From contig NZ_CP022255.1 of the NCBI RefSeq assembly GCF_003119195.2, forward strand, positions 372,001 through 436,000: a DNA stretch of 64,000 nt, in the 5' to 3' direction. The stretch's first letter is position 1. The number at the start of each line of letters is the position of its first letter. Source of the DNA: Azospirillum baldaniorum (GTDB taxonomy: Bacteria; Pseudomonadota; Alphaproteobacteria; Azospirillales; Azospirillaceae). The notes under the pieces are model-generated. The model did not search any database and had not been told where the DNA came from. It saw nothing but the letters and a program-made list of their open reading frames with translations. The translations under genes were made by a program, and so were the position numbers. Below, in pieces: positions 36,052-44,439 of the stretch.

Positions 36052-36157
36052 CGAGAGTGCTCCCGTTCAACCGTGCCTTCTAAACAGGGCCGCGGCGATT
36101 GGGTTCAGCGATGCCGATGAAAAGTGGGTGCGAGGAAGGCGACCGGGCGCTGAAAAC

Positions 36158-36193
36158 GCAAGGGGACCGCCCCACGGAGGGCGGTCCCCTTGC
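36158..36193 (-). terminator. Intrinsic terminator after infC
   Basis: A perfect 15-bp stem (GCAAGGGGACCGCCC and its complement) closes a 6-base loop. On the minus strand it is followed by GTTTTC. It lies about 30 bases after the infC stop codon and before the start region of the efflux operon. Confidence 0.85.
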
Positions 36194-36223
36194 TATCAAA
36201 CATTCCGGCAGGTCAGTGGCCGG

Positions 36224-36757
36224 TCAACGCGGAGCGATGACCATGACCATCATGCGCCCTTCCATCCGGGGCATCTGCTCGACCTTGGCGATGTCCTCGA
36301 ACTGGTCGCGCACACGGATCAACACGTTCATGCCCAGATCCTGGTGCGCCATCTCGCGCCCGCGGAACCGCATGGTCATCTTGACCTTGTCGCCCTCTTC
36401 GAGGAAACGCCGCGCCGCCCGCATCTTCACGTCGTAGTCGTGGTCATCGATGTTCGGCCGGAGCTTGAGCTCCTTGATCTCGATGATCTTCTGCTTCTTG
36501 CGGGCCTCGTTGGCCTTTTTCTGCTCCTCGAACCGGAACCGGCCGTAGTCGAGGATCTTGCAGACCGGCGGCTCCGCCTGGGGGGCCACCTCGACGAGGT
36601 CGAGTTCGGCCTCGACCGCAGCGTCGAAGGCGTCGCGCAGCGAGACCACGCCGATCATCTCACCGTTGGCACCAACGAGGCGCACCGTGCGTGCCGTGAT
36701 TTCCCGATTGATGCGCGGGCCTTCGCGGACCGGGTCCGCATCGTAGAGTTTAGCTAT
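36224..36757 (-). CDS. infC: Translation initiation factor IF-3, ATA start
   Basis: A 177-residue IF-3. The N-terminal domain begins [20 protein letters not shown] and continues [20 protein letters not shown]. The linker helix is rich in Lys ([20 protein letters not shown]), and the C-terminal domain ends in [13 protein letters not shown]. The reading extends beyond the first ATG/GTG/TTG (36685) to an ATA at 36757 with GGAG seven bases upstream. Only that start gives the conserved N-terminus. Rare start codons (AUU, AUC, AUA) on infC are known and allow IF-3 to repress its own translation. rpmI and rplT, the usual partners, do not follow; rpsU lies upstream instead. Confidence 0.93.
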   Translation of the reverse strand: MAKLYDADPVREGPRINREITARTVRLVGANGEMIGVVSLRDAFDAAVEAELDLVEVAPQAEPPVCKILDYGRFRFEEQKKANEARKKQKIIEIKELKLRPNIDDHDYDVKMRAARRFLEEGDKVKMTMRFRGREMAHQDLGMNVLIRVRDQFEDIAKVEQMPRMEGRMMVMVIAPR

Positions 36758-36849
36758 GTCCTGTCTCCAACGGTCTGTCCGGCGAGGAACCGGAATGGAT
36801 GCTGACGGCCCTGACGCCGTCCCTCAAATTAAGGCATCGGTGGCCACGG

Positions 36850-37053
36850 TCAATAGCCCTCGCGCTGCAAACGCTTGCGCAGCAGCTTTCGCCGCCGCCG
36901 GACCGATTCCGCCGCCTGCCGTGCCCGGCGCTCCGAGGGCTTTTCGTAACGCCGGTGCAGCTTCATCTCACGAAAAAGCCCTTCGCGCTGCATTTTTCTT
37001 TTCAGGACGCGCAGAGCGCCCCCCACATCGTTGTCGCGGACCTGAACGAGCAT
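36850..37053 (-). CDS. rpsU: 30S ribosomal protein S21
   Basis: A 67-residue, Arg/Lys-rich protein, [20 protein letters not shown] at the start and [16 protein letters not shown] at the end, matching S21 in full. S21 binds the 30S platform near the anti-Shine-Dalgarno region. GGGAGG lies 11 bases before the ATG. It is 92 bp upstream of infC on the same strand, so the two are likely co-transcribed. Confidence 0.95.
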   Translation of the reverse strand: MLVQVRDNDVGGALRVLKRKMQREGLFREMKLHRRYEKPSERRARQAAESVRRRRKLLRKRLQREGY

Positions 37054-37110
37054 AAGGCGATCATCCTCCCAATTGCTTGTATGGAAAGGGTTTTTCGTCG
37101 AAAAGGCCGC

Positions 37111-37263
37111 TCAGCCCAAGGTGTCGAGAACGATCTGGCGGATCTCGCGCGGGGTGAGGCGGGGCCACCCCGGCGCCCACGCCGGCTCCACCGCGGGAAC
37201 GGGGCGCTGATGCTGGGGTTGGGCGGCCTGGGCCGCCCCGGTCGTCGGAAGCTTGATGGTCAT
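37111..37263 (-). CDS. Hypothetical 50-residue protein upstream of rpsU
   Basis: A 50-codon open frame with AAGGGGA five bases before the ATG at 37263 and a TGA at 37111-37113. The protein is Pro/Gln-rich in the first half and ends with a tidy helix, PRLTPREIRQIVLDTLG. It is 57 bp upstream of rpsU on the same strand. I do not recognise the family. The good ribosome binding site and structured end make it a credible small gene, perhaps the first of the rpsU-infC transcript. Confidence 0.5.
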   Translation of the reverse strand: MTIKLPTTGAAQAAQPQHQRPVPAVEPAWAPGWPRLTPREIRQIVLDTLG

Positions 37264-37576
37264 GAGAATCCCCTTGCCGATATGGGCGAAGCCCGTCGGC
37301 CGTTGTTGTTATGTGTTGAAATCCGGGGTATGCGGCGCTCAAAGCGCCCGCAGGTCCCCGATCGACACCCTGTCCTGCCCGTCATCGGGAAGGCATCAAA
37401 TGCACTTTGGGAGAAAGAGACCCAGAGCGGATGGCCGGAGCGGCAGACAACAGGCCCCGGAGCAATCTTGATCTGTCCCAGATGGGAGGGTCCGCCGGCT
37501 TTTACAAGCGAAGACTGAGCGGTAACGTCCGGATTTCCAAAAATGATTTGGGCACACACCCGCTGCCGGGATCACA
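37264..37576. other. 313-bp region with no supported gene
   Basis: The stretch lies between the 50-residue gene and the histidine kinase end. Open frames on both strands are short and have no recognisable domain or binding site. It probably holds the promoter of the small gene/rpsU/infC unit on the minus strand, but no clear -35/-10 pair is visible. Confidence 0.5.
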
Positions 37577-39355
37577 TCAGGCGTGAACGGCGACGGGACG
37601 GTTCGCGTCGGCGGTGAACGGAACGCTGACCGTGGCGGTGCAGCCCGGCCGCGCGTCGAAGGTGATGGTGCCGCCGACCTGCCGGACCAGCGCGTCGACC
37701 AGCGTCGTGCCGATTCCCCCCTTGGGCGGCATGTCCGGGCAGCCGATGCCGTCGTCGGCCACCGTCATCGTCAGACGGTCGCCCGCTTGCCGCAGCCGGA
37801 CCGTGACCGTCCCGCCTCGCCCCTCCGGGAAGGCGTGCTTCAGCGCGTTGACGACCAGTTCGTTGGCGATCAGGCCGAGCGGTGTGGCGAGTTCGATGGA
37901 GCAGGACACGTCGTCCGTGTCGGGGTGGATGGTGATCGCCTCGTTCGGAACAAGTTCCCGAAGGGCGTCGCAGAGCTGGCGCAGGTGCGTTCCGAAATCG
38001 ACGTTCATCAGGTCGCCGGAGGTGTAGAGTTGCTCGTGCAGGCGCCCCATCGAGGTGACGCGCCCGGCCAGCGCCTCGATGCGGCCCCGCGACAGGTCCC
38101 CCTTGGGCAGGCGGCGCATCTCCACCATCATCAGGCCGTAGATCACCTGCAGGTTGTTCTTCACGCGGTGGTGGACCTCGCGAAGAAGCACCGTCTTCTC
38201 GGCGACGGTGCCGCGGAGCCGCCGGTCCGCTTCCTGCAAGTCGCTCACGTAGGTGTGCAGCGCCCCGGACAGCGTGGCCGCCTCCGTGTAGCGGCCGGTC
38301 AGCGGCAGGACGGGCATCGCGCCGTCCGGACCCGCCGCCTCGACGGCCCTGGACATGGCGCGCAAGGGCGCCGACAGCCACGTCGCCAGGACGTGACCGA
38401 CGAGGACCGCCAGCAGGCTGGCGGCGATTCCCCAGGCGATCACCCGGTTCCGCAGCTCGGCGACCGGCGCCATCGCCTGATCGACCGGCTGGCGGAGCAC
38501 GACGTTCCACCCCAGCCCGGGATAATCCCGGTAGCCCTTCGTCCGCGCCACGCTCGTCAGGAAGCGGCGCCCGTCCGGCCAGGATTCGACCCAGGCGCGC
38601 CGCCCCGGCGCCGACGCGAAGGCCAGCGGCTTGCCCACCAGGGGTTTGGGTCCGAGAATCACCGTGCCGTCGGCGGAGAGGATCATCGCCTCGACCTCGG
38701 CGTCCTCGGATATCTGGCCGAGCACCGAGCGTTCGACCTCCGACGCCCAATCCCAGCTCAGATGGGCGGCGACGACTCCGGTCAGCGTCCCCTGCTCGTC
38801 GCGCACCGGCGCCGCCAGATCGACGAAACGCGGAACCTCCATCCGGTTGGCGTAAAGAATCTTGGCCAGAACCACCGCGTCGTGCACATCGCCGACATAG
38901 GGGCGGTCGAACCCCTGCTTCCACCAGCCGCGCGCGCTGACATCCATGCCTTCATAGACGCGGCCGGTCGCCGCCTCCAGAAGGCCGGTCGGCCGGATAA
39001 AGCCGATCCAGGCATAGTCCGGATAGCTGTCCTGAAGCTTCTGAAGGACGGCGCGCCGCGAATCGCGGGAGGTGTCCGTCGCGCGGATCGTCTCGAGACT
39101 CGTCACGACGAGAAGATCGCGGTAGCGCTCGAACATGCCGCGGTCGAGCTTGTCGGCGACCTGTCCGGCGTAGAGGTGCAGCTGCCCGCCGATCACACGC
39201 TGGAGCCGTTCCCCGGCTTCGACCTGCAGAATCGCGGCGGTGCCGGCCGTGAAGGCCAGCCCGACACCCCCCAGACAGGCGATCAGCATCGTCCTCAGGC
39301 CGATTTTCAAGGTCGCGGGTCTTCCTTTGGTGAAGGCTTCCCCCGGCGCCGCCAT
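37577..39355 (-). CDS. Membrane sensor histidine kinase, dCache plus HisKA_2 type
   Basis: About 592 residues. A membrane segment (LRTMLIACLGGVGLAFTAGTAA) is followed by a large periplasmic Cache-like domain (AWIGFIRPTGLLEAATGRVYEG, ARGWWKQGFDRPYVGDVHDA). A second membrane segment is VIAWGIAASLLAVLVGHVLAT, then a HAMP-like region. The HisKA_2 phospho-acceptor is EVHHRVKNNLQVIYGLMMVE and the ATPase has ELVVNALKHAFPEGRGG and VADDGIGCP. GGGAA lies five bases before the ATG at 39355; an ATG at 39385 is an alternative. It is divergent from the single-domain response regulator at 39550, its probable partner. Confidence 0.87.
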   Translation of the reverse strand: MAAPGEAFTKGRPATLKIGLRTMLIACLGGVGLAFTAGTAAILQVEAGERLQRVIGGQLHLYAGQVADKLDRGMFERYRDLLVVTSLETIRATDTSRDSRRAVLQKLQDSYPDYAWIGFIRPTGLLEAATGRVYEGMDVSARGWWKQGFDRPYVGDVHDAVVLAKILYANRMEVPRFVDLAAPVRDEQGTLTGVVAAHLSWDWASEVERSVLGQISEDAEVEAMILSADGTVILGPKPLVGKPLAFASAPGRRAWVESWPDGRRFLTSVARTKGYRDYPGLGWNVVLRQPVDQAMAPVAELRNRVIAWGIAASLLAVLVGHVLATWLSAPLRAMSRAVEAAGPDGAMPVLPLTGRYTEAATLSGALHTYVSDLQEADRRLRGTVAEKTVLLREVHHRVKNNLQVIYGLMMVEMRRLPKGDLSRGRIEALAGRVTSMGRLHEQLYTSGDLMNVDFGTHLRQLCDALRELVPNEAITIHPDTDDVSCSIELATPLGLIANELVVNALKHAFPEGRGGTVTVRLRQAGDRLTMTVADDGIGCPDMPPKGGIGTTLVDALVRQVGGTITFDARPGCTATVSVPFTADANRPVAVHA

Positions 39356-39549
39356 GCCGGTTCCCAGCAGGAAGAATGCACACATCCCCGCGGAACGAAC
39401 AAGGGTTAGAAGCCCCCCGAAATGGCTAGGGAAACAACCACAGCCCGTTCAGCTTTGTTTTTCATCGCACCGCCGGTTACAATCGTACCTGAAGCTGGAC
39501 CGCATCGTTCCGCACCCAGGACTGTGTTTACTCTGTACGGTGAGCCGCC

Positions 39550-39936
39550 ATGACCGAACCCCGCCACATCCTGCTGGTCGACGATGAAGCCATCGCGATC
39601 ATGGCGCTGGAGCATGGCCTGATGGACGAGGGGTTCCGGGTCACCACGGCCTTCAATGGCCAGGAGGCCCTGAAGATCTGGCAGGACGATTCCTTCGACG
39701 CCCTGGTCACCGACCTCAGGATGCCGGTGATGGCCGGCGACGAGCTGATCCGCAACCTGCGGAGCGAAGAGCCCGGCCTGCCCGTGGTGGTGGTCAGCGG
39801 CTACGCCACCGGCGAGATTTCCGAAAAGCTGAAGGTGAGCTTTTCGGACCCCATCGCGATCATGCCGAAGCCGGTGCGCGTCGAGGAGGTTTCGGACGCG
39901 CTGAAGCGGATGCTGGCGATCCCCCCCGGCGCCTGA
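39550..39936 (+). CDS. Single-domain response regulator
   Basis: A 128-residue CheY-like receiver with ILLVDDEAIAIMALE (acidic pair), phospho-acceptor Asp in DALVTDLRMPVMAGDE, Ser in VVVVSGYA and Lys in IMPKPVRVEEV. There is no output domain. It lies 164 bp from the divergent histidine kinase gene and 30 bp upstream of a YdjM-like gene. It probably relays or buffers phosphate from the neighbouring HisKA_2 kinase. Confidence 0.9.
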   Translation: MTEPRHILLVDDEAIAIMALEHGLMDEGFRVTTAFNGQEALKIWQDDSFDALVTDLRMPVMAGDELIRNLRSEEPGLPVVVVSGYATGEISEKLKVSFSDPIAIMPKPVRVEEVSDALKRMLAIPPGA

Positions 39937-39966
39937 CCCCGGCGCGTCACGGCACGACCGAGGACC

Positions 39967-41034
39967 ATGGACACCATCACCCAAATGCTTCTCGGGGCCA
40001 CGGTCGCGCAGGCCGGCTTCCGCCGCCGGCTGGGCCGCCGCGCGCTGGCCGTCGGCGCGGGCATCGCGCTGATCCCCGACCTGGACGTGGCCGCCGGCTG
40101 GATCGGCGGCCCCTTCGCAAACTGGGTCCATCACCGCGGCCTGACCCATTCGATCCTGTTCGGCCCGATCGCCGGCCTGCTGCTCGGCTGGCTGGTCTGG
40201 CGCTGGCAGCGCCGTCGCCATGGTCCGGACAGTCCATGGGGTGGGACCGACGCGCTGCGCCCCTGGGTCTGGCTGGCCATTCTGGCGCTGATGACCCACC
40301 CGGTGATCGACGTCTTCACGTCCTACGGAACGCAGTGGCTCTATCCGCTCACCACCACGCGCTTCGCGATCAACGCGATGCCGATCATCGACCCGATCTA
40401 CAGCCTGATCCTGTTGTTCTCGCTGGTGGCCGGCGTCGCGCTCCGCAAGCGGGCGGCCCTGGCGCAGGACATCGCGGGCGCGGCGCTGATCCTCGTGACG
40501 GCCTACACGCTCGGCGGCTGGGCCATCAACGACCGCGTCGAGGCGATCGCCCGGGCGCAGACCGGCGGCACGGCCCAGGTGGCGGCCTACCCGACCCTGT
40601 TCCAGCCGCTGCTGCGCCGGGTCGTGGCCGAAACCCCGGACGCGGTGCTGGTTGGCTTCCACTCCGTTCTGGGCGACGGGAAGATCCAGTGGGAGCGTTT
40701 CGAGCGGCACCGCTCCCCGGCCATCGCGGCGGTCGCGGCGACCCCGGAGGCCGAGGTCTTCCGCTGGTTCTCGATGGACAATCTGATCTGGCGCGAACAG
40801 CCGCTGGAGTCCGGCCGCACCCTGGTCCAGGCGCTCGACCATCGCTACGGCATGCCCGGCGTCTCGTCGCTCGGCTTCTGGGGCATCCGGGCGGTCGTCG
40901 ACCCGGCGGGGAGGCTGGTGGGTCCGGTGGAGACCTTCCAGACCCCCCGTGACGCGTCGGGGGCGGCGTGGCAGGACCTGTGGGTCCGCATCGTCGGCAC
41001 GGGTCCGGCGGACCGGACGGTCCGCGCCGACTGA
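39967..41034 (+). CDS. YdjM-family membrane-bound metal-dependent hydrolase
   Basis: A 355-residue protein. The N-terminus MDTITQMLLGATVAQAGFRR, IALIPDLDV and WVHHRGLTHSILFG motifs (His/Asp metal ligands) and several membrane helices are typical of the YdjM/LexA-regulated family. A C-terminal soluble part of about 170 residues (FEAHRSPAIAAV-like region) is of unknown function. Biochemistry for the family is scarce; it is suspected to act on membrane lipids or cell-envelope material. It follows the response regulator and probably shares its transcript. Confidence 0.83.
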   Translation: MDTITQMLLGATVAQAGFRRRLGRRALAVGAGIALIPDLDVAAGWIGGPFANWVHHRGLTHSILFGPIAGLLLGWLVWRWQRRRHGPDSPWGGTDALRPWVWLAILALMTHPVIDVFTSYGTQWLYPLTTTRFAINAMPIIDPIYSLILLFSLVAGVALRKRAALAQDIAGAALILVTAYTLGGWAINDRVEAIARAQTGGTAQVAAYPTLFQPLLRRVVAETPDAVLVGFHSVLGDGKIQWERFERHRSPAIAAVAATPEAEVFRWFSMDNLIWREQPLESGRTLVQALDHRYGMPGVSSLGFWGIRAVVDPAGRLVGPVETFQTPRDASGAAWQDLWVRIVGTGPADRTVRAD

Positions 41035-41047
41035 TCCCTCGGTTCCG

Positions 41048-41758
41048 CTACACCGCCAGAGCGACGCCGAGGTGCCGCTCCATGAGGGCGTGGTCGTCCC
41101 GCAGGTCGGCGGCCGCCCCCTCATGCACCACCTGCCCGCGTTCGAGGATCACCGCGCTCTGCGCGAAGTCCAGGGCACGGTCCACCTGCTGCTCCACCAG
41201 GATCAGGGTGACGGTCAGCTGCGCCAGCGCCTGCATCAGCTGATCGCAGATCACCGGGGCCAGGCCCTCCAGCGGCTCGTCGAGCAGCAGCACCGTCGGC
41301 CGGCCGAGCAGCGCGCGGGCGACGGACAGCATCTGCTGCTCGCCGCCGGAGAGCGCGCCCCCGCCGTTGCCCCGCCGCTCCTTCAGGCGGGGGAACAGCG
41401 CGTAGGCCTCCTCCAGGGCGGAGCGCGGCCGGCCCTTCAGCCCGGTGACCAGATTCTCCTCCACCGTCAGCGAGCGGAAGATGTCGCGCGTCTGCGGCAC
41501 GTAGCCCAGCCCGGCCGCCGCCCGTGCGGAGGAGTTGAGGCCGCTCAGCTCGACGCCGTCCAGCCGGATGCTGCCGGCGTGCCGCGTCGTCTGCCCGACC
41601 AGGGTGGCCAGCGTCGTGGTCTTGCCCATGCCGTTGCGGCCCAGCAGGGCCATCCGCCCGCCGGCCGGCACGGCGAAGGACAGCCCTTCGACGATGCGGG
41701 TCTCGCCATAGCCGGCGGTCAGGCCGGTGACTTCCAGCGTCCCTTCAGTGCGGCGCAT
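41048..41758 (-). CDS. livF: LIV-type ABC transporter ATPase LivF
   Basis: A 236-residue ATPase with Walker A GRNGMGKTTTLATLVG, GYVPQTRDIFRSLTVEENL, signature ALSGGEQQMLSVARALLG and Walker B VLLLDEPLEGLAP. It overlaps the livG gene by 14 bases. It belongs to a five-gene transporter whose promoter region shares a 41-bp element with ligC, so the substrate is more likely an aromatic acid than a branched-chain amino acid; that is inference. Confidence 0.9.
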   Translation of the reverse strand: MRRTEGTLEVTGLTAGYGETRIVEGLSFAVPAGGRMALLGRNGMGKTTTLATLVGQTTRHAGSIRLDGVELSGLNSSARAAAGLGYVPQTRDIFRSLTVEENLVTGLKGRPRSALEEAYALFPRLKERRGNGGGALSGGEQQMLSVARALLGRPTVLLLDEPLEGLAPVICDQLMQALAQLTVTLILVEQQVDRALDFAQSAVILERGQVVHEGAAADLRDDHALMERHLGVALAV

Positions 41759-42503
41759 TGGCCCGGCTCCCCAGATAGACCTCGCGGACGCGCGGATCGG
41801 TGGTGATCTCCTGTGCCGTGCCGCTGCACAGCAGACGGCCCTGCGCCAGCACGACGATGCGCTTGGCGAAGCGGAACACCAGATCCATGTCGTGCTCGAT
41901 CATCAGCACGGCCAGATCGGGCGGCAGGCGGTCCAGAGCGTCGAGGATGCGGTGGCTTTCCGAATGCGGCACGCCGGCCGCCGGCTCGTCGAGGATCAGG
42001 AGCTTGGGCTTCAGGGCGAGCGCCAGCGCGATCTCCAGAAGACGCTGCTGCCCGTAGGCCAGGGCGCCGACGGCGGTGTCCGCCATCGGGACCAGCCCCA
42101 TGCCGTCGAGCAGGCCGGCCACCTCGTCGGCCAGACCCGGCGTGCGCCGGACCGAGGCGAAGAGGCGGAAGGTCTTCCGCTCGCGCTCCAGAACGGCCAG
42201 CTCCAGATGCTCGCGCACCGTCATCGAACGGAACAGCCGGGCCACCTGGAAGGAGCGGATCAGCCCGAGGCGCACCCGCGCCTGCGCCGACAAGCGGGTG
42301 ACGTCCTGCCCGGCCAGCCGGATGGTGCCGGAGCTGGGCGCCAGCACGCCGGTCACCAGATTGACGAAGGTCGTCTTGCCCGCCCCGTTCGGCCCGATCA
42401 GCGCGCAGCGCTCGCCCGGATGAAGCGCCAGCGTGATGTCGGCCGACACCTGGAGGCCGTCGAAGTTCTTGCTCAGCCCCTGGACGTCGAGAAGCGCGGT
42501 CAT
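41745..42503 (-). CDS. livG: LIV-type ABC transporter ATPase LivG
   Basis: A 252-residue ATPase with LALHPGERCALIGPNGAGKTTF (Walker A), RSFQVARLFRSMTVREHLELA, the signature replaced by ALAYGQQRLLEIALAL as usual in LivG, and Walker B LLILDEPAAGVP. It ends with the LivG C-terminal VREVYLGSRA. It overlaps livM by ATGA-type coupling upstream and livF downstream. Confidence 0.9.
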   Translation of the reverse strand: MTALLDVQGLSKNFDGLQVSADITLALHPGERCALIGPNGAGKTTFVNLVTGVLAPSSGTIRLAGQDVTRLSAQARVRLGLIRSFQVARLFRSMTVREHLELAVLERERKTFRLFASVRRTPGLADEVAGLLDGMGLVPMADTAVGALAYGQQRLLEIALALALKPKLLILDEPAAGVPHSESHRILDALDRLPPDLAVLMIEHDMDLVFRFAKRIVVLAQGRLLCSGTAQEITTDPRVREVYLGSRANAPH

Positions 42504-43513
42504 GCCCGGTTCCCCTTGATGAGACGGTCGGCGAGCGAGGCGATGCCTCCCGGCAGGAACAGCACGGTGCCCATCAGGAACAGGCCGATGAACAGCATCC
42601 AGTGGAAGGGGTCGATCGCGGCCATCACGTGATGGATGGTCATGAAGGCCACCGTGCCGATGATGGCGCCGACGAGCCGCCCGGCGCCGCCGAGCACCAG
42701 CATGACCAGCGCCTCCGCCGACCAGGAGAAGCTGACGCTGTCCAGCCCGACAATGCCGCTGGTCACCGCGGTCAGCGCCCCGGCCACACCGGCGAACACC
42801 CCGGCGATGGCGTAGAGCGTGACCAGATAGCGGCGCGGCGAACCGCCCAGCGCGGCGACGCGCAGCGGGTCCTCCTTCACCCCCCGGCAGGCCAGCCCGA
42901 AGGGCGAGCGGACGATGCGCCGCGCCACCAGGAAACCGACCAGAAGCACCGCCAGCGCGAACAGGTAGGAGGTGCGCCCGAACATGTCGAAGCGGAACAG
43001 GCCGAACAGCGGGCTGGGCTCGATGCCCGACAGGCCGTCGCTGCCGCCGGTGAGGTCGCGCGCCTTGTTGACCACCTCCTGGACGATCTGCACCACGGCG
43101 ATGGTCAGCATCAGCAGCGTCAGGCCGCGCGCGTGCAGGATCAGCGCGCCGGTGACCAGGGCGACCAGACCGCCGGCCAGACCGCCGACGGCGAGCAGGA
43201 CGAGCGGGTCGCTCACCAGATGCACGGCGGCGATGCCGGCGGCGTAGGCCCCGGTGCCGAACATCGCCGCGTGCCCCAGCGTGGCGATGCCGCCGAAGCC
43301 GAGCACGAGGTCGAGCGACAGGACGTAGAGCGCCGTCGCGGCGATGCGCGTCATCAGGCCGAGATCGTTGGGAAACAGCCAGAAGGCGGCCAGCCCGGCG
43401 GCGGCGAGCAGCGGAAACGCGGCCCCGCCGAGCGCCCGGCGGAACCAGGGCTCGCGCGCGGAGACCTGCGGAGACGGATCGATGGCCACCGCGCCCGTGT
43501 GACGTCCGCTCAT
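42500..43513 (-). CDS. livM: LIV-type ABC transporter permease LivM
   Basis: A 337-residue membrane protein with about eight to ten segments. The LivM motif is GFGGIATLGHAAMFGTGAYAAG near the N-terminal third. Later segments have IVRSPFGLACRGVKEDPLRVAALG (cytoplasmic loop) and LVMLVLGGAGRLVGAIIG. The ATG at 43513 overlaps the livH stop (ATGA). It forms the channel with LivH. Confidence 0.9.
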   Translation of the reverse strand: MSGRHTGAVAIDPSPQVSAREPWFRRALGGAAFPLLAAAGLAAFWLFPNDLGLMTRIAATALYVLSLDLVLGFGGIATLGHAAMFGTGAYAAGIAAVHLVSDPLVLLAVGGLAGGLVALVTGALILHARGLTLLMLTIAVVQIVQEVVNKARDLTGGSDGLSGIEPSPLFGLFRFDMFGRTSYLFALAVLLVGFLVARRIVRSPFGLACRGVKEDPLRVAALGGSPRRYLVTLYAIAGVFAGVAGALTAVTSGIVGLDSVSFSWSAEALVMLVLGGAGRLVGAIIGTVAFMTIHHVMAAIDPFHWMLFIGLFLMGTVLFLPGGIASLADRLIKGNRA

Positions 43514-44382
43514 CAGGCCGCCCTCCCCTGGAAGAAGCCGTGCGGCCAGCGGAACAGGATCAGGATCAGCGCGGCGTAGAAGAAGAACTCGCCGAAGCTG
43601 GGGATCAGATATTTGCCGGCGGTGTCGACGATGCCGAGCGCCAGGGCGGCGGCGGCCGAGCCGAGGATGTTGCCCGCCCCGCCGACGGCGACCACCGCCA
43701 GGAACAGGACGATGTAGCGGATGGCGTAATAGGGCTCCAGCGGCAGCAGTTCCGCCCCCAGCACACCGCCCAGCGCCGCCAGCCCGGTGCCCAGCGCGAA
43801 GGTCGCGGTGTAGAGACGCTCCGTCCGGATGCCCAGCGCCGCGGCCATGTTCGGGTCGTCCACGGCGGCGCGCAGCTTGATGCCGAAATCGGTGCGCTCC
43901 AGCAGCCACCACAGGCCCAGCACGGTCGCCGCCCCCATGGCGATGACGAAGGCGCGGTGCACCGGGATGGACTTCGGCCCGATCGCCACGGTGCCGAGCA
44001 GCGCGTCCGGCAGCGGGATGCGCTTCAGCGTCGGGCCGAACAGGTAGTTGATCCCGGCGACGATGACGAAGGTCAGGCCGATGGTCAGCAGCACCTGGGC
44101 CAGCTCGTTGGCCGAGCCGTAGATGCGCCGGTACAGCAGCTTCTCCAGCGGCAGCGTGGCGAGCACGGTGAACAGGATCGCCGCCACCAGACCCACGGCG
44201 TAGGGCAGGCCCAGCCCCTGCGCGGCGTAGGAGGCGACGTAGCCGGCGACCATGGCGAAGGCGCCGTGGGCGAGGTTGACCACGCGCATCAGGCCGAGCG
44301 TGACCGACAGGCCGACCGAGATGATGAACAGGATCATCCCGTAGGCGACCCCGTCCACCACGATGCCGAAAAGCGTTTCCAT
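43513..44382 (-). CDS. livH: LIV-type ABC transporter permease LivH
   Basis: A 289-residue membrane protein starting METLFGIVVDGVAYGMILFI. It has MRVVNLAHGAFAMVAGYVAS and the conserved GIVDTAGKYLIPSFGEFFFY near the C-terminus. It is 57 bp downstream of the binding-protein gene and overlaps livM. It forms the inner-membrane channel of the transporter. Confidence 0.9.
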   Translation of the reverse strand: METLFGIVVDGVAYGMILFIISVGLSVTLGLMRVVNLAHGAFAMVAGYVASYAAQGLGLPYAVGLVAAILFTVLATLPLEKLLYRRIYGSANELAQVLLTIGLTFVIVAGINYLFGPTLKRIPLPDALLGTVAIGPKSIPVHRAFVIAMGAATVLGLWWLLERTDFGIKLRAAVDDPNMAAALGIRTERLYTATFALGTGLAALGGVLGAELLPLEPYYAIRYIVLFLAVVAVGGAGNILGSAAAALALGIVDTAGKYLIPSFGEFFFYAALILILFRWPHGFFQGRAA

Positions 44383-44439
44383 CAGGAACTCCAGCGCGGA
44401 CAGGCCCCCTCCCGTCGGGGACAGGGGCCGTCGATGGTC

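Noticed and set aside
31130-36070. 1646-codon open frame on the minus strand
   Set aside because: Only its last 189 codons (the hemerythrin-domain gene) are real. The rest is an out-of-frame reading of the RND pump and adaptor genes.
31726-36120. 1464-codon open frame on the plus strand
   Set aside because: Antisense to the RND efflux genes and composed of low-complexity Arg/Gly/Asp/His sequence.
37260-37559. 99-codon minus-strand frame
   Set aside because: No ribosome binding site, no recognisable motif, and it overlaps the better-supported 50-residue ORF region.
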